DNA of 64,000 nucleotides, taken from Orenia metallireducens (lineage in GTDB: Bacteria; Bacillota; Halanaerobiia; Halobacteroidales; Halobacteroidaceae). Location: assembly GCF_003001995.1 (NCBI RefSeq), contig NZ_PVNB01000005.1:148204-212203 (forward strand), written 5' to 3'. The notes under the pieces were generated by a model that searched no databases, had not been told where the DNA came from, and was given only the letters and a program-made list of their open reading frames with translations. The position numbers were made by a program, and so were the translations under genes. Positions within the stretch are counted from its first letter, which is position 1; each line of letters begins with the position of its first letter. Below, piece after piece: positions 17,171-26,763 of this stretch.

Positions 17171-19039
17171 CTAGCCATCCAACATCTTATCCAAAACCTC
17201 TTGGATATCTACTACTGGGCTTACTTTAATCTTCATATCCTCTAAATCAACCTTATTATCAACTGGAATTAAGACCTCTTCAACACCAGCTTGATATGCA
17301 CCATAAATCTTTTCAATTACTCCTCCAACTGGCTTGACCTTACCATGTAGTGAAATTTCTCCGGTAATTGCTATATCTTGGCGAACAGCAATCTCCTCTA
17401 AAGCACTGATAATTGCTACTGAGATTGCTGATCCAGCAGAAGGACCATCTACTTGACCTCCACCGATAATATTGACATGAATATCATAATCACTGATCTC
17501 CTTACCAGTAACCTTACGGATTACAGAGGCAGCAGTAAAGATAGAATCTTTGGTCATACTCCCTGCTGTTTGATTAAAGCGTAAACTCCCCTTACCCTCT
17601 TTACTAGCAGGAAAAGCAATAGCCTCTACCTCTAATACAGAACCTAAAAATCCACTGACTCCCAATCCTAAAACCCTACCTACTTGACTTTTATTACTAG
17701 CCTCTTTCCTATTGATAGGAACCAATCTACTTAACTTAACAGCCTCTAAAACCTCTTTAGTAGTAATCTTATTCTTTTGATAATATAATGCTAGATTATA
17801 AGCATCTATTAAGATATTAACAGCACTTCTTCCTTGAATTGTATATTCACTGATCAATTGGGCAACTCCCTTAGCCACTTTCATATCCAACTTATCAGCA
17901 GCCTGCTTGATAATCTTAATTATATCATCTTTAGTTAAAGGTTCGAAAAATATACTAGTAGTTCTAGAACGTAAAGCAGGATTTAAATCCTGTGGACTTC
18001 TAGTTGTTGCTCCTACTAAAATAAAGTCGGCTGGAGCTCCATCTTTAAATAACTTTTTAATATATTGAGGAACATTCTCATCATCTGGATCATAATAAGA
18101 TGAGTCAAAATGTACCCTCTTATCCTCTAATACCTTTAATAATTTGTTCTGTAATATTGGGTCTAACTCCCCAATCTCATCTATAAATAGTACTCCTCCA
18201 TGAGCCTTAGTTACTAGCCCTAACTTTGGTTCTGGAATTCCCTCTTGTGCTAACTTTCCTTTAGCACCTTGATAGATAGGATCATGAACAGAACCCAACA
18301 ATGGATTGGTTACCTCTCTAGGATCCCAACGTAATGTAGTTGCATCAACCTCAATAAATTTAGCGTCATCACCAAAGGGAGTACTCTCTCTCTCTTTAGC
18401 AATCTCTAATGCTAAACGAGCAGCTGTAGTCTTTCCTACCCCTGGTGGACCATGAATGATAATGTGTTGAGGATAGGGTGATGATAATTTAGCCAATAAA
18501 GCCTTAATCCCTCTCTCTTGACCAACAATCTCTTTTAAAGCTTTTGGTCTTAATAGATTATTTGCTGAGACATTAAGCCCTTTATTCTCCAAATATTCAA
18601 GCTCAATATATTTCTTTAAAGTCGCCGGAGTATCAGCCCCATCATCTTTACTCTCTTCATTTATAATCTCTTCTTTTATCTCTTTAATATACTCTTGATG
18701 CCTTAATTCCAACTTCTTGTTGATCTTCTCTTCTAGCTCTTCCTTAATTGATTTTTTCGCTAAATCATCAACTAAAATATCTTCTAACTCTTTTAAAAGC
18801 TTTAATTTATCTTCAAACTCATCAGGAACTTTATCTAACATCGGATGATCTAAAATTATCTTCTGTAAAGCAACCAATTGATCCTTAATATCTTCAGATT
18901 CTAATATATCTAATATATCTAATTTACCTGCCTTTAATAATAGCTTTTCTGTTCCATATATTTCTGATAAAAGGTCAAAAAGGGCAGTAACTTTATGCTC
19001 TAACTGCCCTTTCTCATCTTGAGTTCGTTTATCTAGCAT
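17171..19039 (-). CDS. lonC: Lon-family ATP-dependent protease LonC
   Basis: 622 residues. A long charged N-terminal helical region (to about 165) lacks the canonical Lon LAN domain. An AAA+ module follows with Walker A GPPGVGKTTAA and Walker B GGVLFIDEIGEL. The C-terminal Lon protease domain has DGPSAGSAIS carrying the nucleophile Ser, and HGKVKPVGGVIEKI carrying the catalytic Lys. The layout and the position next to dnaB and rplI match LonC of endospore formers, which lack the standard Lon N-domain. The ATG at 19039 follows AAAGGGG. Likely cytosolic; substrate unknown. Confidence 0.92.
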   Translation of the reverse strand: MLDKRTQDEKGQLEHKVTALFDLLSEIYGTEKLLLKAGKLDILDILESEDIKDQLVALQKIILDHPMLDKVPDEFEDKLKLLKELEDILVDDLAKKSIKEELEEKINKKLELRHQEYIKEIKEEIINEESKDDGADTPATLKKYIELEYLENKGLNVSANNLLRPKALKEIVGQERGIKALLAKLSSPYPQHIIIHGPPGVGKTTAARLALEIAKERESTPFGDDAKFIEVDATTLRWDPREVTNPLLGSVHDPIYQGAKGKLAQEGIPEPKLGLVTKAHGGVLFIDEIGELDPILQNKLLKVLEDKRVHFDSSYYDPDDENVPQYIKKLFKDGAPADFILVGATTRSPQDLNPALRSRTTSIFFEPLTKDDIIKIIKQAADKLDMKVAKGVAQLISEYTIQGRSAVNILIDAYNLALYYQKNKITTKEVLEAVKLSRLVPINRKEASNKSQVGRVLGLGVSGFLGSVLEVEAIAFPASKEGKGSLRFNQTAGSMTKDSIFTAASVIRKVTGKEISDYDIHVNIIGGGQVDGPSAGSAISVAIISALEEIAVRQDIAITGEISLHGKVKPVGGVIEKIYGAYQAGVEEVLIPVDNKVDLEDMKIKVSPVVDIQEVLDKMLDG

Positions 19040-19059
19040 AGAATCCCCTTTCTAAATCA

Positions 19060-19506
19060 TTAGGCTTCGGTCACTTTAACTTTCACATCAGCAGTTACAT
19101 TTTTATGTAACTTTATGCTTACTTTCTTAGTTCCTAAAGTTCTGATATTATCATTTAAATCTATTTTACGTTTATCAATCTTTTGACCAGTTTTCTGTTC
19201 AATCTTATCAGCAATATCACTAGTCGTTACTGAGCCAAATAATCTACCATTCTCTCCAGCCTTAACCTTAAATGTAAAGATTTTACCTTCTAAGGACTTC
19301 GCCTGCTCTTGTGCTTCCTCTAACTCTCTTTCTTTTTTTCTCTTTTTAGCCTTCTTCTTCTGCTTCAAATTATGGATATTTCCTTCATTAGCTTCTTTAG
19401 CTAAACCACGTGGCAGAAGATAATTTCGTGCATGTCCATCAGAAGCATTAACAACTTCTCCTTTTTTACCTAATCCTTTAACGTCTTTTTGTAAGATGAC
19501 TTTCAT
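19060..19506 (-). CDS. rplI: 50S ribosomal protein L9
   Basis: 148 residues, full length. The N-terminal RNA-binding domain [20 protein letters not shown] is followed by [14 protein letters not shown] long Lys/Glu connecting helix and the C-terminal domain follow. The ATG at 19506 follows GGAGGGGTATT. It is 20 bp upstream of lonC on the same strand, so the genes are co-transcribed with dnaB. Confidence 0.98.
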   Translation of the reverse strand: MKVILQKDVKGLGKKGEVVNASDGHARNYLLPRGLAKEANEGNIHNLKQKKKAKKRKKERELEEAQEQAKSLEGKIFTFKVKAGENGRLFGSVTTSDIADKIEQKTGQKIDKRKIDLNDNIRTLGTKKVSIKLHKNVTADVKVKVTEA

Positions 19507-19577
19507 AATACCCCTCCATTATCTGTTATTATATAATAACTACTTAATCTTGACAATAATCTATTAATAACAAGAGA

Positions 19578-20465
19578 CTAACTTTTATGTAATTTACGAA
19601 AATCAATCCAAATATCTAAAAAACCTATTAATAGACTCAAATAATTAATCATTGGCATAAAGAAAAATATAGTTAGTAAAATTAATGCAATCAATCTCTG
19701 ATTCCTAAATTTTAAAAAATAATAATAAAGAACAGATAACCCTTCCATAAATAACAAGAATGTAATTATGACACAAATGTTCTTAACTAATATATTATTA
19801 AAGAAAATAATAGATAATATATAAATAATAGATAATATTCTAGAAAACCTAATAGCCCTAAAAGAGAACTCTACTTTATAATCATATCCTAATTTTTTTA
19901 AAGTCAAACTACTGAAATAATAGTTAAATAATGAATTAATTATAGCAATACAGAAAGAAAATGCTAGATAGGTATCCTTTAAAAAATTAATAGTTTGATT
20001 TATAACTTGATTTATATTAAAGAAACCTTCTTCTGACAATCCAAATTCTTGGTATAGATCAGAAGATAATTTTAATATTCCTTTCAATTCAGCAAAAATA
20101 TCTATATTTAAAATATAAGTCAATACACTTAAAATTAGTAAAATCGATATAAAAGAAGTAATAATTCCAATTACTATAATTATCTTTGAAGAAAATTTCT
20201 CCTCAAAAGCAGCTCCCATAACAACACCCATAAATCCAATTGTCAGAATAAATACTAAAGAGACCACAGGATCAACTAATATAAATAATATAAATGCAGC
20301 TAAGATACTAGCTATTATAGTGAATTTACTCTCTCTTCTAACCGCTAAGATAATTAATGGGACAGGAGCTATAATCCCCAAAAAAGGTAAGAACAAACCC
20401 AAAACTACTAACATAACTGTAATCATCGCAAATAATATAATCTCTATTATTATTTTGCTTTTCAC
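19578..20465 (-). CDS. yybS: YybS-like DUF2232 membrane protein
   Basis: About 295 residues, almost wholly membrane: eight or so helices with short loops, including FLPFLGIIAPVPLIILAVRR near the N-terminus. It is typical of the DUF2232/YybS family that sits between rpsR and rplI in Firmicutes. GTG at 20465 is chosen because GAGGTG is seven bases upstream; the longer frame from TTG overlaps that signal. Resemblance to ECF-type transporter S components has been proposed for the family; no substrate can be read from the sequence. Confidence 0.85.
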   Translation of the reverse strand: MKSKIIIEIILFAMITVMLVVLGLFLPFLGIIAPVPLIILAVRRESKFTIIASILAAFILFILVDPVVSLVFILTIGFMGVVMGAAFEEKFSSKIIIVIGIITSFISILLILSVLTYILNIDIFAELKGILKLSSDLYQEFGLSEEGFFNINQVINQTINFLKDTYLAFSFCIAIINSLFNYYFSSLTLKKLGYDYKVEFSFRAIRFSRILSIIYILSIIFFNNILVKNICVIITFLLFMEGLSVLYYYFLKFRNQRLIALILLTIFFFMPMINYLSLLIGFLDIWIDFRKLHKS

Positions 20466-20476
20466 TCTTACACACC

Positions 20477-20794
20477 TCAAGTCCTATCTTTTAGATGTCC
20501 TAGTAACTCACTTAAATCACCATACCACGCCTCTATCTGATGCTTATCATTAATATTTAATTCTAATTGTTTTTCTAATTTTCTATCTAGTTGATCAAAG
20601 GAATATCCTAATCTCTTAGCTAATAAATATGTAGACATAATTATATTGGTCAAAATTTCTAATAATTTTGCTTCATTCTGTTTAATCATCAATTTAAATA
20701 GTAAAGAGACATTACTCAATATTTCTGTCTTTAGCCATTCTATTATCTTCAAATTTTTAGTTATAGAACCCTCGATAGAGTTGAACTTCTTCAT
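20477..20794 (-). CDS. MazG-like family protein
   Basis: 105 residues, all helical, with IIEWLKTEILSNVSLLFKLM and MSTYLLAKRLGYSFDQLD. It matches the small MazG-like family found at this locus in clostridia, between rpsR and yybS. The acidic metal-binding residues of true MazG pyrophosphatases (EExxE..D) are only partly visible, so enzymatic activity is uncertain. The ATG at 20794 follows AGGAGGTTCC. It ends 12 bases before the yybS start, suggesting coupling. Confidence 0.7.
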   Translation of the reverse strand: MKKFNSIEGSITKNLKIIEWLKTEILSNVSLLFKLMIKQNEAKLLEILTNIIMSTYLLAKRLGYSFDQLDRKLEKQLELNINDKHQIEAWYGDLSELLGHLKDRT

Positions 20795-20887
20795 GAGGAA
20801 CCTCCTAATAAAACAATATCACAATCAATCATTATCTATAACTTAATTCTTCTTACGTCTAATTTTTCCTGCAAAGTAAAAATAAAA

Positions 20888-20906
20888 GGAGGCATAGATT
20901 GCCCCC
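20888..20906 (-). terminator. possible terminator after rpsR
   Basis: GGAGGCA pairs with TGCCCCCC (one wobble) directly after the rpsR stop, followed by TTTT on the minus strand. Confidence 0.55.
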
Positions 20907-20912
20907 CATTTA

Positions 20913-21128
20913 TTAATCAATTTTATAAGGTAATAAAGCGATATTTCTCGCTCTCTTAATAGCACTAGTTAATTCTCTTTGGTGCTTTGCACAATTACCA
21001 GAAATTCTTCTTGGTAAGATTTTACCACGATCTGTTATATATTTACGTAGAATATTAATTCTTTTATAATCAATCTTATCTACTTTATTGGCACAAAAAT
21101 CACAAGATTTTCTTCTTCCTCTAGCCAT
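20913..21128 (-). CDS. rpsR: 30S ribosomal protein S18
   Basis: 71 residues. It retains the zinc-binding variant motif CDFCANK near residue 9 and [20 protein letters not shown], that is, a C+ type S18 with CxxC..C. The ATG at 21128 has GGAGGG upstream. It is the third gene of the rpsF-ssb-rpsR operon. Confidence 0.98.
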   Translation of the reverse strand: MARGRRKSCDFCANKVDKIDYKRINILRKYITDRGKILPRRISGNCAKHQRELTSAIKRARNIALLPYKID

Positions 21129-21151
21129 CTGTTTTCCCTCCTTTTAAATTT

Positions 21152-21562
21152 TTAGAAAGGGACTTCTATATCTTCTTCCATAGATTGTATGTTGTTATTA
21201 TTATTGCTACTGCTATTATTATCACTTCTATTAGAATTACTGTTACCCCAGTCTAAGAAGGTAACATTATTTGCTACAATCTCTGTAACCTTTCTTCTTT
21301 GTCCCTCATTAGTCTCATAATAACGAACCTGTATTCTTCCATCAACAGCAACTAGTCTTCCTTTTTCTAGGTGGTTTGCGCAATTTTCTGCTTGCTTTCT
21401 CCAAACAACAATATCAACCCAATCTACTTCCCGTTCACCTTGGGAATTTGTATAATCTCGTTGTACTGCCAGAGTAAAGTTACATACTGCGGTTCCATTA
21501 GGAGTATATCTTAGTTCCGGATCAGCTCCCAATCTACCAATTAAAACAACTTTATTAAGCAA
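21152..21562 (-). CDS. ssb: single-stranded DNA-binding protein
   Basis: 136 residues. The OB-fold region [18 protein letters not shown] to about residue 105 is typical. A short Asn/Ser-rich linker follows, and the conserved acidic tip ends in EDIEVPF, the partner-binding tail. TTG at 21562 is the apparent start (GGTGGT upstream). Between rpsF and rpsR as in most Firmicutes. Confidence 0.97.
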   Translation of the reverse strand: MLNKVVLIGRLGADPELRYTPNGTAVCNFTLAVQRDYTNSQGEREVDWVDIVVWRKQAENCANHLEKGRLVAVDGRIQVRYYETNEGQRRKVTEIVANNVTFLDWGNSNSNRSDNNSSSNNNNNIQSMEEDIEVPF

Positions 21563-21582
21563 AATAAAACACCACCTTGTTA

Positions 21583-21867
21583 TTATTCATCTCTTAAAAT
21601 TAAGTAACGAAGGACATTATCATCAATCTTAAAGATTCTTTCTAATTCCTCAACAGTTGCAGGCTCACCTGCAAAGTTAACTAGTACATAGTATCCAGTC
21701 TTATCTTTGTTGATTTCATAAGCTAACTCTTTAGTTCCCATTTTATCTAGATTAGCTACTTCACCACCGTTGCTAGTAATAACACCAGTCATCTTCTCAA
21801 TTACTGCCTCAGTAGCTTCTTCACCTAAATTAGACTTAATAATAAACATAGTTTCATATTTTCTCAT
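21583..21867 (-). CDS. rpsF: 30S ribosomal protein S6
   Basis: 94-95 residues starting [14 protein letters not shown]. The ATG at 21867 is chosen because GGAGGTG lies six bases upstream; the GTG three codons earlier overlaps it. It has the S6 fold signature with [19 protein letters not shown]. First gene of the ribosomal/ssb operon. Confidence 0.98.
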   Translation of the reverse strand: MRKYETMFIIKSNLGEEATEAVIEKMTGVITSNGGEVANLDKMGTKELAYEINKDKTGYYVLVNFAGEPATVEELERIFKIDDNVLRYLILRDE

Positions 21868-21970
21868 CCGTTTCACCTCCCCATTTGGTCAATGGCCCTG
21901 TATAGAGCATGGAATAACATAATAAATTATAACACTAGCTTGTCTAGATTTCAACTATTTTTTATATATT

Positions 21971-22018
21971 TAGCTTTCAGTTCCTAGCTACTAGCCATTG
22001 GCTAAAAGCTAACAGCTA
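21971..22018. repeat. TAGCTA-word hairpin abutting the ychF stop
   Basis: TAGCTTTCAG..CTAGCTACTAGCC pairs with GGCTAAAAGCTAACAGCTA. It begins one base after the ychF stop codon, so it could act as its 3' hairpin. It is a member of the intergenic word-repeat family. Confidence 0.6.
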
Positions 22019-22019
22019 A

Positions 22020-23117
22020 TTACACATTAAATTTAAAGTAACATACATCTCCATCTTCAACAATATAATCCTTACCTTCAAGCCTTAAGGTTCCAGCTTC
22101 CCTTGCTTTAGCAAAAGAACCAGCTTCAATTAAATCCTCATAACTGACTACTTCTGCCTTAATGAAACCTCGTTGCATATCAGTATGTATAACGCCTGCT
22201 GCTTCTGGTGCTGTAGCGCCTTTTTTAACAGTCCATGCTCTAACTTCCTTCTCCCCAGCTGTAAAGTAGGTGATCAGACCCAGTAATTCATATCCAGCTC
22301 TGATTAATTTATCCAAACCAGATTCTTTTATACCTAACTCCTCTAAAAACATCTCTTTCTCTTCTCCATCTAATTCGGCAATCTCTGCTTCTAAGCGGGC
22401 ACTGATAGTTACTACCTTGGCATCTTCTCCAGCCGCCTTCTCTCTAACTTTTTTAACTAATTGGTTGTCTTCCTCTGTAATTTCATCTTCTCCTATATTG
22501 GCAGCATAAAGCACTGGCTTTAAAGTTAATAGATTCAAATCACGAACTAGTTTCTCTTCATCCTTAGATAAACCAGCACTTCTAGCAGGATTTCCTTCTT
22601 CCAATACTGGAACCAACTTATCTAAAACAGCCATCTGTTCTTTATAAATCTTCTCCCCTGTTTTAAGCATCTTTTGAGTTCTATCTCTTTTCTTAGTAGC
22701 ACTCTCCAGATCTGCTAAAACAAGCTCTAATTCTATAATCTCAATATCCCTTAATGGGTCTACACTACCTTCTACATGGGTAATGTTCTCATCATCAAAG
22801 CACCTTACTACATGAACAATTGCATCTACTTCTCGAATATTACCCAAAAACTTATTACCTAGACCCTCTCCCTTACTAGCACCTTTAACCAATCCAGCAA
22901 TATCAACAAACTCAATTGCTGTTGGTACTGTCTTTTTAGGATCGATAACCTCTGTTAGTTTATCCAATCTTCTATCTGGAACCTCTACAATCCCAATATT
23001 AGGATCAATTGTACAGAAAGGATAGTTTGCTGATTCAGCACCTGCCTCTGTAATTGCATTAAATAATGTTGATTTTCCTACATTAGGCAAACCAACGATT
23101 CCACATTTCATTCCCAT
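22020..23117 (-). CDS. ychF: redox-regulated ATPase/GTPase YchF
   Basis: 365 residues, Obg-like family. The P-loop [14 protein letters not shown], the [12 protein letters not shown] switch and [17 protein letters not shown] are present. ANIGE replaces the NKxD specificity motif, the hallmark of ATP-preferring YchF. It ends with the TGS-domain region [15 protein letters not shown]. It is associated with ribosomes. Start at 23117 (MGMKCG) or the second Met two codons on; the GGAGC upstream is distant from both. Confidence 0.97.
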   Translation of the reverse strand: MGMKCGIVGLPNVGKSTLFNAITEAGAESANYPFCTIDPNIGIVEVPDRRLDKLTEVIDPKKTVPTAIEFVDIAGLVKGASKGEGLGNKFLGNIREVDAIVHVVRCFDDENITHVEGSVDPLRDIEIIELELVLADLESATKKRDRTQKMLKTGEKIYKEQMAVLDKLVPVLEEGNPARSAGLSKDEEKLVRDLNLLTLKPVLYAANIGEDEITEEDNQLVKKVREKAAGEDAKVVTISARLEAEIAELDGEEKEMFLEELGIKESGLDKLIRAGYELLGLITYFTAGEKEVRAWTVKKGATAPEAAGVIHTDMQRGFIKAEVVSYEDLIEAGSFAKAREAGTLRLEGKDYIVEDGDVCYFKFNV

Positions 23118-23132
23118 CTAATAAACAGCTCC

Positions 23133-23185
23133 TTTATATTTAGCTTTTAGCTACTAGCCACCAGCTATCAGCTAGTCACCAGTCA
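23133..23185. repeat. word-repeat element overlapping the end of the DUF951 gene
   Basis: Repeated TAGCTACTAGC/CAGCTATCAGC words run into GTCACCAGTCAC words. The last codons and stop of the DUF951 gene lie inside the repeat, which joins two different word types seen elsewhere in the window. Confidence 0.6.
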
Positions 23186-23357
23186 CTTTCTTTTTAACAC
23201 TCTTCTCAAATTTAGGACGTGGGAGCATAATCACTCTACCACATTCTATACATTTTATTCTAAAATCCATTCCTGTTCGCAAAATCTCCCATCTATCCTC
23301 TCCACAAGGGTGTTTCTTTCTAAATTGAACCACTTCACCAACAGAAAATTTCATCAT
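23172..23357 (-). CDS. DUF951 family small protein
   Basis: 61 residues. KFSVGEVVQFRKKHPCG and FRIKCIECGRVIMLPRPKFEK match the DUF951 family next to ychF in Firmicutes. Cysteines in HPCG and KCIECG suggest a metal site. The ATG pair at 23357/23354 follows AAGGGGTGA. The C-terminal residues VTGD and the stop come from an intergenic repeat that has run into the gene. Function unknown. Confidence 0.9.
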   Translation of the reverse strand: MMKFSVGEVVQFRKKHPCGEDRWEILRTGMDFRIKCIECGRVIMLPRPKFEKSVKKKVTGD

Positions 23358-23529
23358 AAATTCACCCCTTACACTTAAATTACAACTACTAGTATACAGG
23401 GAAAAAATAAAAAATGCAAAATAAAGTATTAAGAAGGACTGAAGATAATTATAAGATTATAAACTTTAAATTTATTCACCTATATTATCTTTAAAATTCA
23501 CTATAATTATTTAATAGATCAAATAATAT

Positions 23530-23560
23530 AAAGGCAATGAGATATTATCTCATTGCCTTT
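23530..23560 (-). terminator. terminator of the carbonic anhydrase gene
   Basis: A 14-base perfect stem AAAGGCAATGAGAT/ATCTCATTGCCTTT, seven bases beyond the stop. Confidence 0.93.
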
Positions 23561-23566
23561 ATATTA

Positions 23567-24388
23567 TTATTCAGCCATTACATTGCTAGATTTTTCAGAT
23601 GACTCCTCAACATTTTTTAAGATTTGATCTACTTTCTCAAATGGTAACCAATTAACTTTACCTGTAGAAACATCATAAATAGCTCCTATAACTTTAACTT
23701 TTCTATCTCTTACTAACTCCCTAGTAATTGGACTAGCCATAAATAAATCTTCAATACTCTGCCATACATTCTCTTCTATAGCATATGAAATTATTTGATC
23801 AGTTTCTAAATCTGGATGAGCTTGTATAGTAGATTTAACAGCAGGTTCTATATTATCTACTAAAGCAGGAATATTACGCTCTAAAGCATGAGCTACTCCT
23901 TGAATACTATGAGTTACCGCTGTAACTGCTCCACACTGTGTATGACCTAACACTACTAGTACAGGAGTATTTACATGAGCTAGACCATATTCGATAGAAC
24001 CTGCTTCATCAGTATCTATAACATTTCCAGCTATCCTAATTGTAAATATATCCATTACTCCCGCATCAAAAATTAGTTCAACTGGAACTCTAGAATCAGA
24101 ACAAGCAATTACTGTTGCATAAGCATAATCCTTTTGATCTTCTTTACCTGCTTGTTCAAAACGTTTTTTTGTGATATCAGGATGTTTAGATTCTCCTAGC
24201 CAAAACCTTTTATTCCCCTCTTTTAATAAGTTTAATGCTTGCTCTGGACTGGGCTTATTACCAACTGTCTTCTTAACCTCTGATAATTCTTTTGAGTCAG
24301 CAGTATCTCCACCATTTTGCATACTACAGCCCATAATACCTATCAATAATAACAAACTAATTAAACAAACAATTCCCTTCTTATTCAT
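23567..24388 (-). CDS. lipoprotein beta-carbonic anhydrase
   Basis: 273 residues. A lysine-led signal peptide ends in a lipobox, GIMGC (Cys21), so the enzyme should be tethered outside the cytoplasmic membrane. The catalytic domain shows the zinc ligands and dyad of beta-class enzymes: ACSDSR with Cys96, Asp98 and Arg100, and LGHTQCGAV with His149 and Cys152. RIAGNVID is also present. It catalyses hydration of CO2 to bicarbonate. Most beta-class enzymes are cytosolic. It is monocistronic, flanked by hairpins. Metal motifs are complete, so activity is expected. Confidence 0.93.
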   Translation of the reverse strand: MNKKGIVCLISLLLLIGIMGCSMQNGGDTADSKELSEVKKTVGNKPSPEQALNLLKEGNKRFWLGESKHPDITKKRFEQAGKEDQKDYAYATVIACSDSRVPVELIFDAGVMDIFTIRIAGNVIDTDEAGSIEYGLAHVNTPVLVVLGHTQCGAVTAVTHSIQGVAHALERNIPALVDNIEPAVKSTIQAHPDLETDQIISYAIEENVWQSIEDLFMASPITRELVRDRKVKVIGAIYDVSTGKVNWLPFEKVDQILKNVEESSEKSSNVMAE

Positions 24389-24503
24389 ATTTATTCCCCC
24401 TTAGAATTATTTAATTATAGGATTTGTTTGTATATATATTATATTTAATCTATTTTTTCCCTTCTTTTAAATATAATAAATCAATATTTTTCCATTTTAA
24501 AAT

Positions 24504-24533
24504 AAAAAGCAGAGAAAAGATTCTCTACTTTTT
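24504..24533 (-). terminator. terminator of the MscS gene
   Basis: AAAAAGCAGAGAA pairs with TTCTCTACTTTTT, ten bases past the stop of the 24543 gene. Confidence 0.85.
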
Positions 24534-24542
24534 AAGTAAATA

Positions 24543-25406
24543 TTACTGCTTATTCACTATTACCATATGATTATAAGGAATCTCGATTCCCTTCTCATCA
24601 AATCTTTCTTTTACCCTCTGCCTTATTATCCTAGCAATCTGCCAAGACTCCATCGGCTCTGCCATAGCAACTAATCTGATATTAACACTAGACCCAGCAA
24701 GCTCTTGTACCCCTTGCACTGTAGGTCCTTCCTTGATTTGAGGAAATTCTTCCTTTAACTCATTGGCTAACTCTTTTAAGACATCAATAGCTTCTTTAAT
24801 ATTTTGGTCATAATCTATTGGAGCATCAATAACAATCCTTCTAGTCTCTGAGCTAAGATTGGTTACTTGTTCTATCTTACCATTAGGGATAATATGCAAA
24901 TCACCATCAAAATTTCTTACCTTAGTTACCCTTAATCCAATCTCTTGAACAATTCCCTCAATCCCTGCAACCTTAACATAATCACCGATAGAAAATTGTC
25001 TTTCAAATAAAATAAAGAACCCTGTAATAACATCACGAACAAGGTTCTGAGCTCCAAAACCTACAGCTAGTCCCACTACTCCTGCACCAGCTATAATAGA
25101 GGTCGTTGGCACACCAAGTACATCCAGCCCCATTGTTCCTCCAAGAAAATAAAGAATATACCTCAAAGCACTCTTTAGAACAATCTGTAAAGTCTTATTT
25201 CTCCTTTTAACATACTGGTCATATTTTGTTTTCTCTTCAAATAAGCGATCAATTAGATAATTACCTAGCTTTAAAAGTAACTTTCCTACTATTAAAATAC
25301 CTGCTAACTGCAATAGCCCTACACCAATTTTCATCAATAAATCAGGATCTAGAATCCTCTTGATAAAACTATTAAAAACGCCTTCAAAATCTGTAAAATC
25401 TCCCAT
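24543..25406 (-). CDS. small-conductance mechanosensitive channel, MscS family
   Basis: 287 residues. There are three membrane helices (about 25-45, 72-92 and 100-125). The pore helix and beta domain signature GVVGLAVGFGAQNLVRDVITG is followed by FILFERQFSIGDYVKVAGIEG. The cytoplasmic domain ends in IEIPYNHMVIVNK. An osmotic safety valve, sensible in a halophile. The ATG at 25406 follows GAGGGGTAATATTT. It begins five bases after alr ends, so the two genes are co-transcribed. Confidence 0.95.
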   Translation of the reverse strand: MGDFTDFEGVFNSFIKRILDPDLLMKIGVGLLQLAGILIVGKLLLKLGNYLIDRLFEEKTKYDQYVKRRNKTLQIVLKSALRYILYFLGGTMGLDVLGVPTTSIIAGAGVVGLAVGFGAQNLVRDVITGFFILFERQFSIGDYVKVAGIEGIVQEIGLRVTKVRNFDGDLHIIPNGKIEQVTNLSSETRRIVIDAPIDYDQNIKEAIDVLKELANELKEEFPQIKEGPTVQGVQELAGSSVNIRLVAMAEPMESWQIARIIRQRVKERFDEKGIEIPYNHMVIVNKQ

Positions 25407-25411
25407 AAATA

Positions 25412-26554
25412 TTACCCCTCCTTAAATCCAATAACTTTCTTATCCTTATAAAAGACTCTAGGCACCCTTAAAGCAATTCTACAAACTATCTCATAATTTA
25501 TAGTTTTTAACTTACAAGCTAGCTCATCTGCCGAGATCTCCTCATCTCCTTCCTTTCCTATTAAGGTTACTACATCTCCTATCTCTGCTTTCATTCCAGA
25601 TACATCTATCATCATTTGATCCATACATATATTTCCAATTACTGGAACCCTCTGTCCTTTAAATAAAACCTCTACCTGACCAGATAAAGCCCTAGAATAA
25701 CCATCATGATAGCCAACAGGCAAAGTAGCTACCTTAGTTCTAGATTGAGTTATATAGGTTCCTCCATAACTGATTGGTGTTCCTGCATTTACCTCCTTTA
25801 GATGAACAATCTTGGCCTTCCACTCCATAGCAGGTTTTAACTCTATCTGATCAGATAACCTTGGGTCAGGATATAATCCATATAAAATTATCCCCATTCT
25901 TACTAATTTATAATTGGCTTTAGAAAAATTGATAATGGCTGCACTATTAGAAGTATGTATTAATGGAACTTCAATCCCGTTATCCTTTAAAAAACCGACT
26001 AGTCGATTAAATCTATCTAATTGCTTAGCAGTATAAACCTTGTCTACATCAGATTTAGCAAAATGGGTAAAGAGACCCTCAATTTGAATATGAGGTAACT
26101 TAGCAATTTTAACTATCTCTTCTCCAGCCTCTTCATCAGCTAGCAGTCCTATCCTTCCCATCCCTGTATCTACTTTAATATGTATTTTTATATCAATCCC
26201 TAGTTGAGATAACTCCTTAGCTAAAGCATAAGTATAAACCGTTGGCGTTAAATCATATTCTACTATCTCGTCAATTTGGTTGGTCAATAGAGTTCCTAAA
26301 ATCAAAATAGGCACTTCTATTCCTGATCTGCGTAATTTAACCCCTTCATGTACTGTAGCTACACCAAGCCAGCCTACTCCCTCTTGCACAGCCACTTTAG
26401 CAATTTCACTTGCTCCATGACCATAGCCATCTGCCTTAACAATTGCCATTATCCCTGTTTCTGAACTGATTCTTTCTTTGACCTGTTTGAGATTAAACTT
26501 GATAGCATCTAAGTCTATATTTAACCAAGTAGGTCTTAAATTTTTAAGCTCCAT
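25412..26554 (-). CDS. alr: alanine racemase
   Basis: PLP enzyme making D-alanine for peptidoglycan. The start at 26554 is set by AAGAAGGAGAGGTT; 14 extra codons upstream lack a signal. It has 380 residues. The PLP lysine is in AIVKADGYGHGA (about residue 38). The opposite-face Tyr is in SYGGTYITQSRTKVA, and VGNICMDQMMIDVSG-type sequence is near 310. In spore formers it can also act on germinant alanine, but no spore-coat context is seen. Complete. Confidence 0.97.
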   Translation of the reverse strand: MELKNLRPTWLNIDLDAIKFNLKQVKERISSETGIMAIVKADGYGHGASEIAKVAVQEGVGWLGVATVHEGVKLRRSGIEVPILILGTLLTNQIDEIVEYDLTPTVYTYALAKELSQLGIDIKIHIKVDTGMGRIGLLADEEAGEEIVKIAKLPHIQIEGLFTHFAKSDVDKVYTAKQLDRFNRLVGFLKDNGIEVPLIHTSNSAAIINFSKANYKLVRMGIILYGLYPDPRLSDQIELKPAMEWKAKIVHLKEVNAGTPISYGGTYITQSRTKVATLPVGYHDGYSRALSGQVEVLFKGQRVPVIGNICMDQMMIDVSGMKAEIGDVVTLIGKEGDEEISADELACKLKTINYEIVCRIALRVPRVFYKDKKVIGFKEG

Positions 26555-26671
26555 AACCTCTCCTTCTTTCATATTATTATAAAAATTTTTAAGCATATCT
26601 TCTCAATAAACCTGTTTAGGGTGAAATTTAAATATAACATTATAGATATTACCACTCTTTACGCCTAAGGC

Positions 26672-26708
26672 TAAGATTAAGGTTAAATATTATTTAACCT
26701 TAATCTTA
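26672..26708 (-). terminator. terminator of the YkvI-like gene
   Basis: TAAGATTAAGGTTAAAT pairs with ATTTAACCTTAATCTTA around three bases, about 55 bases past the stop. Confidence 0.8.
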
Positions 26709-26763
26709 AAATATCACAACATCCCCATCAAACTCAATTTTATAATCGGACATCTATATAAAT

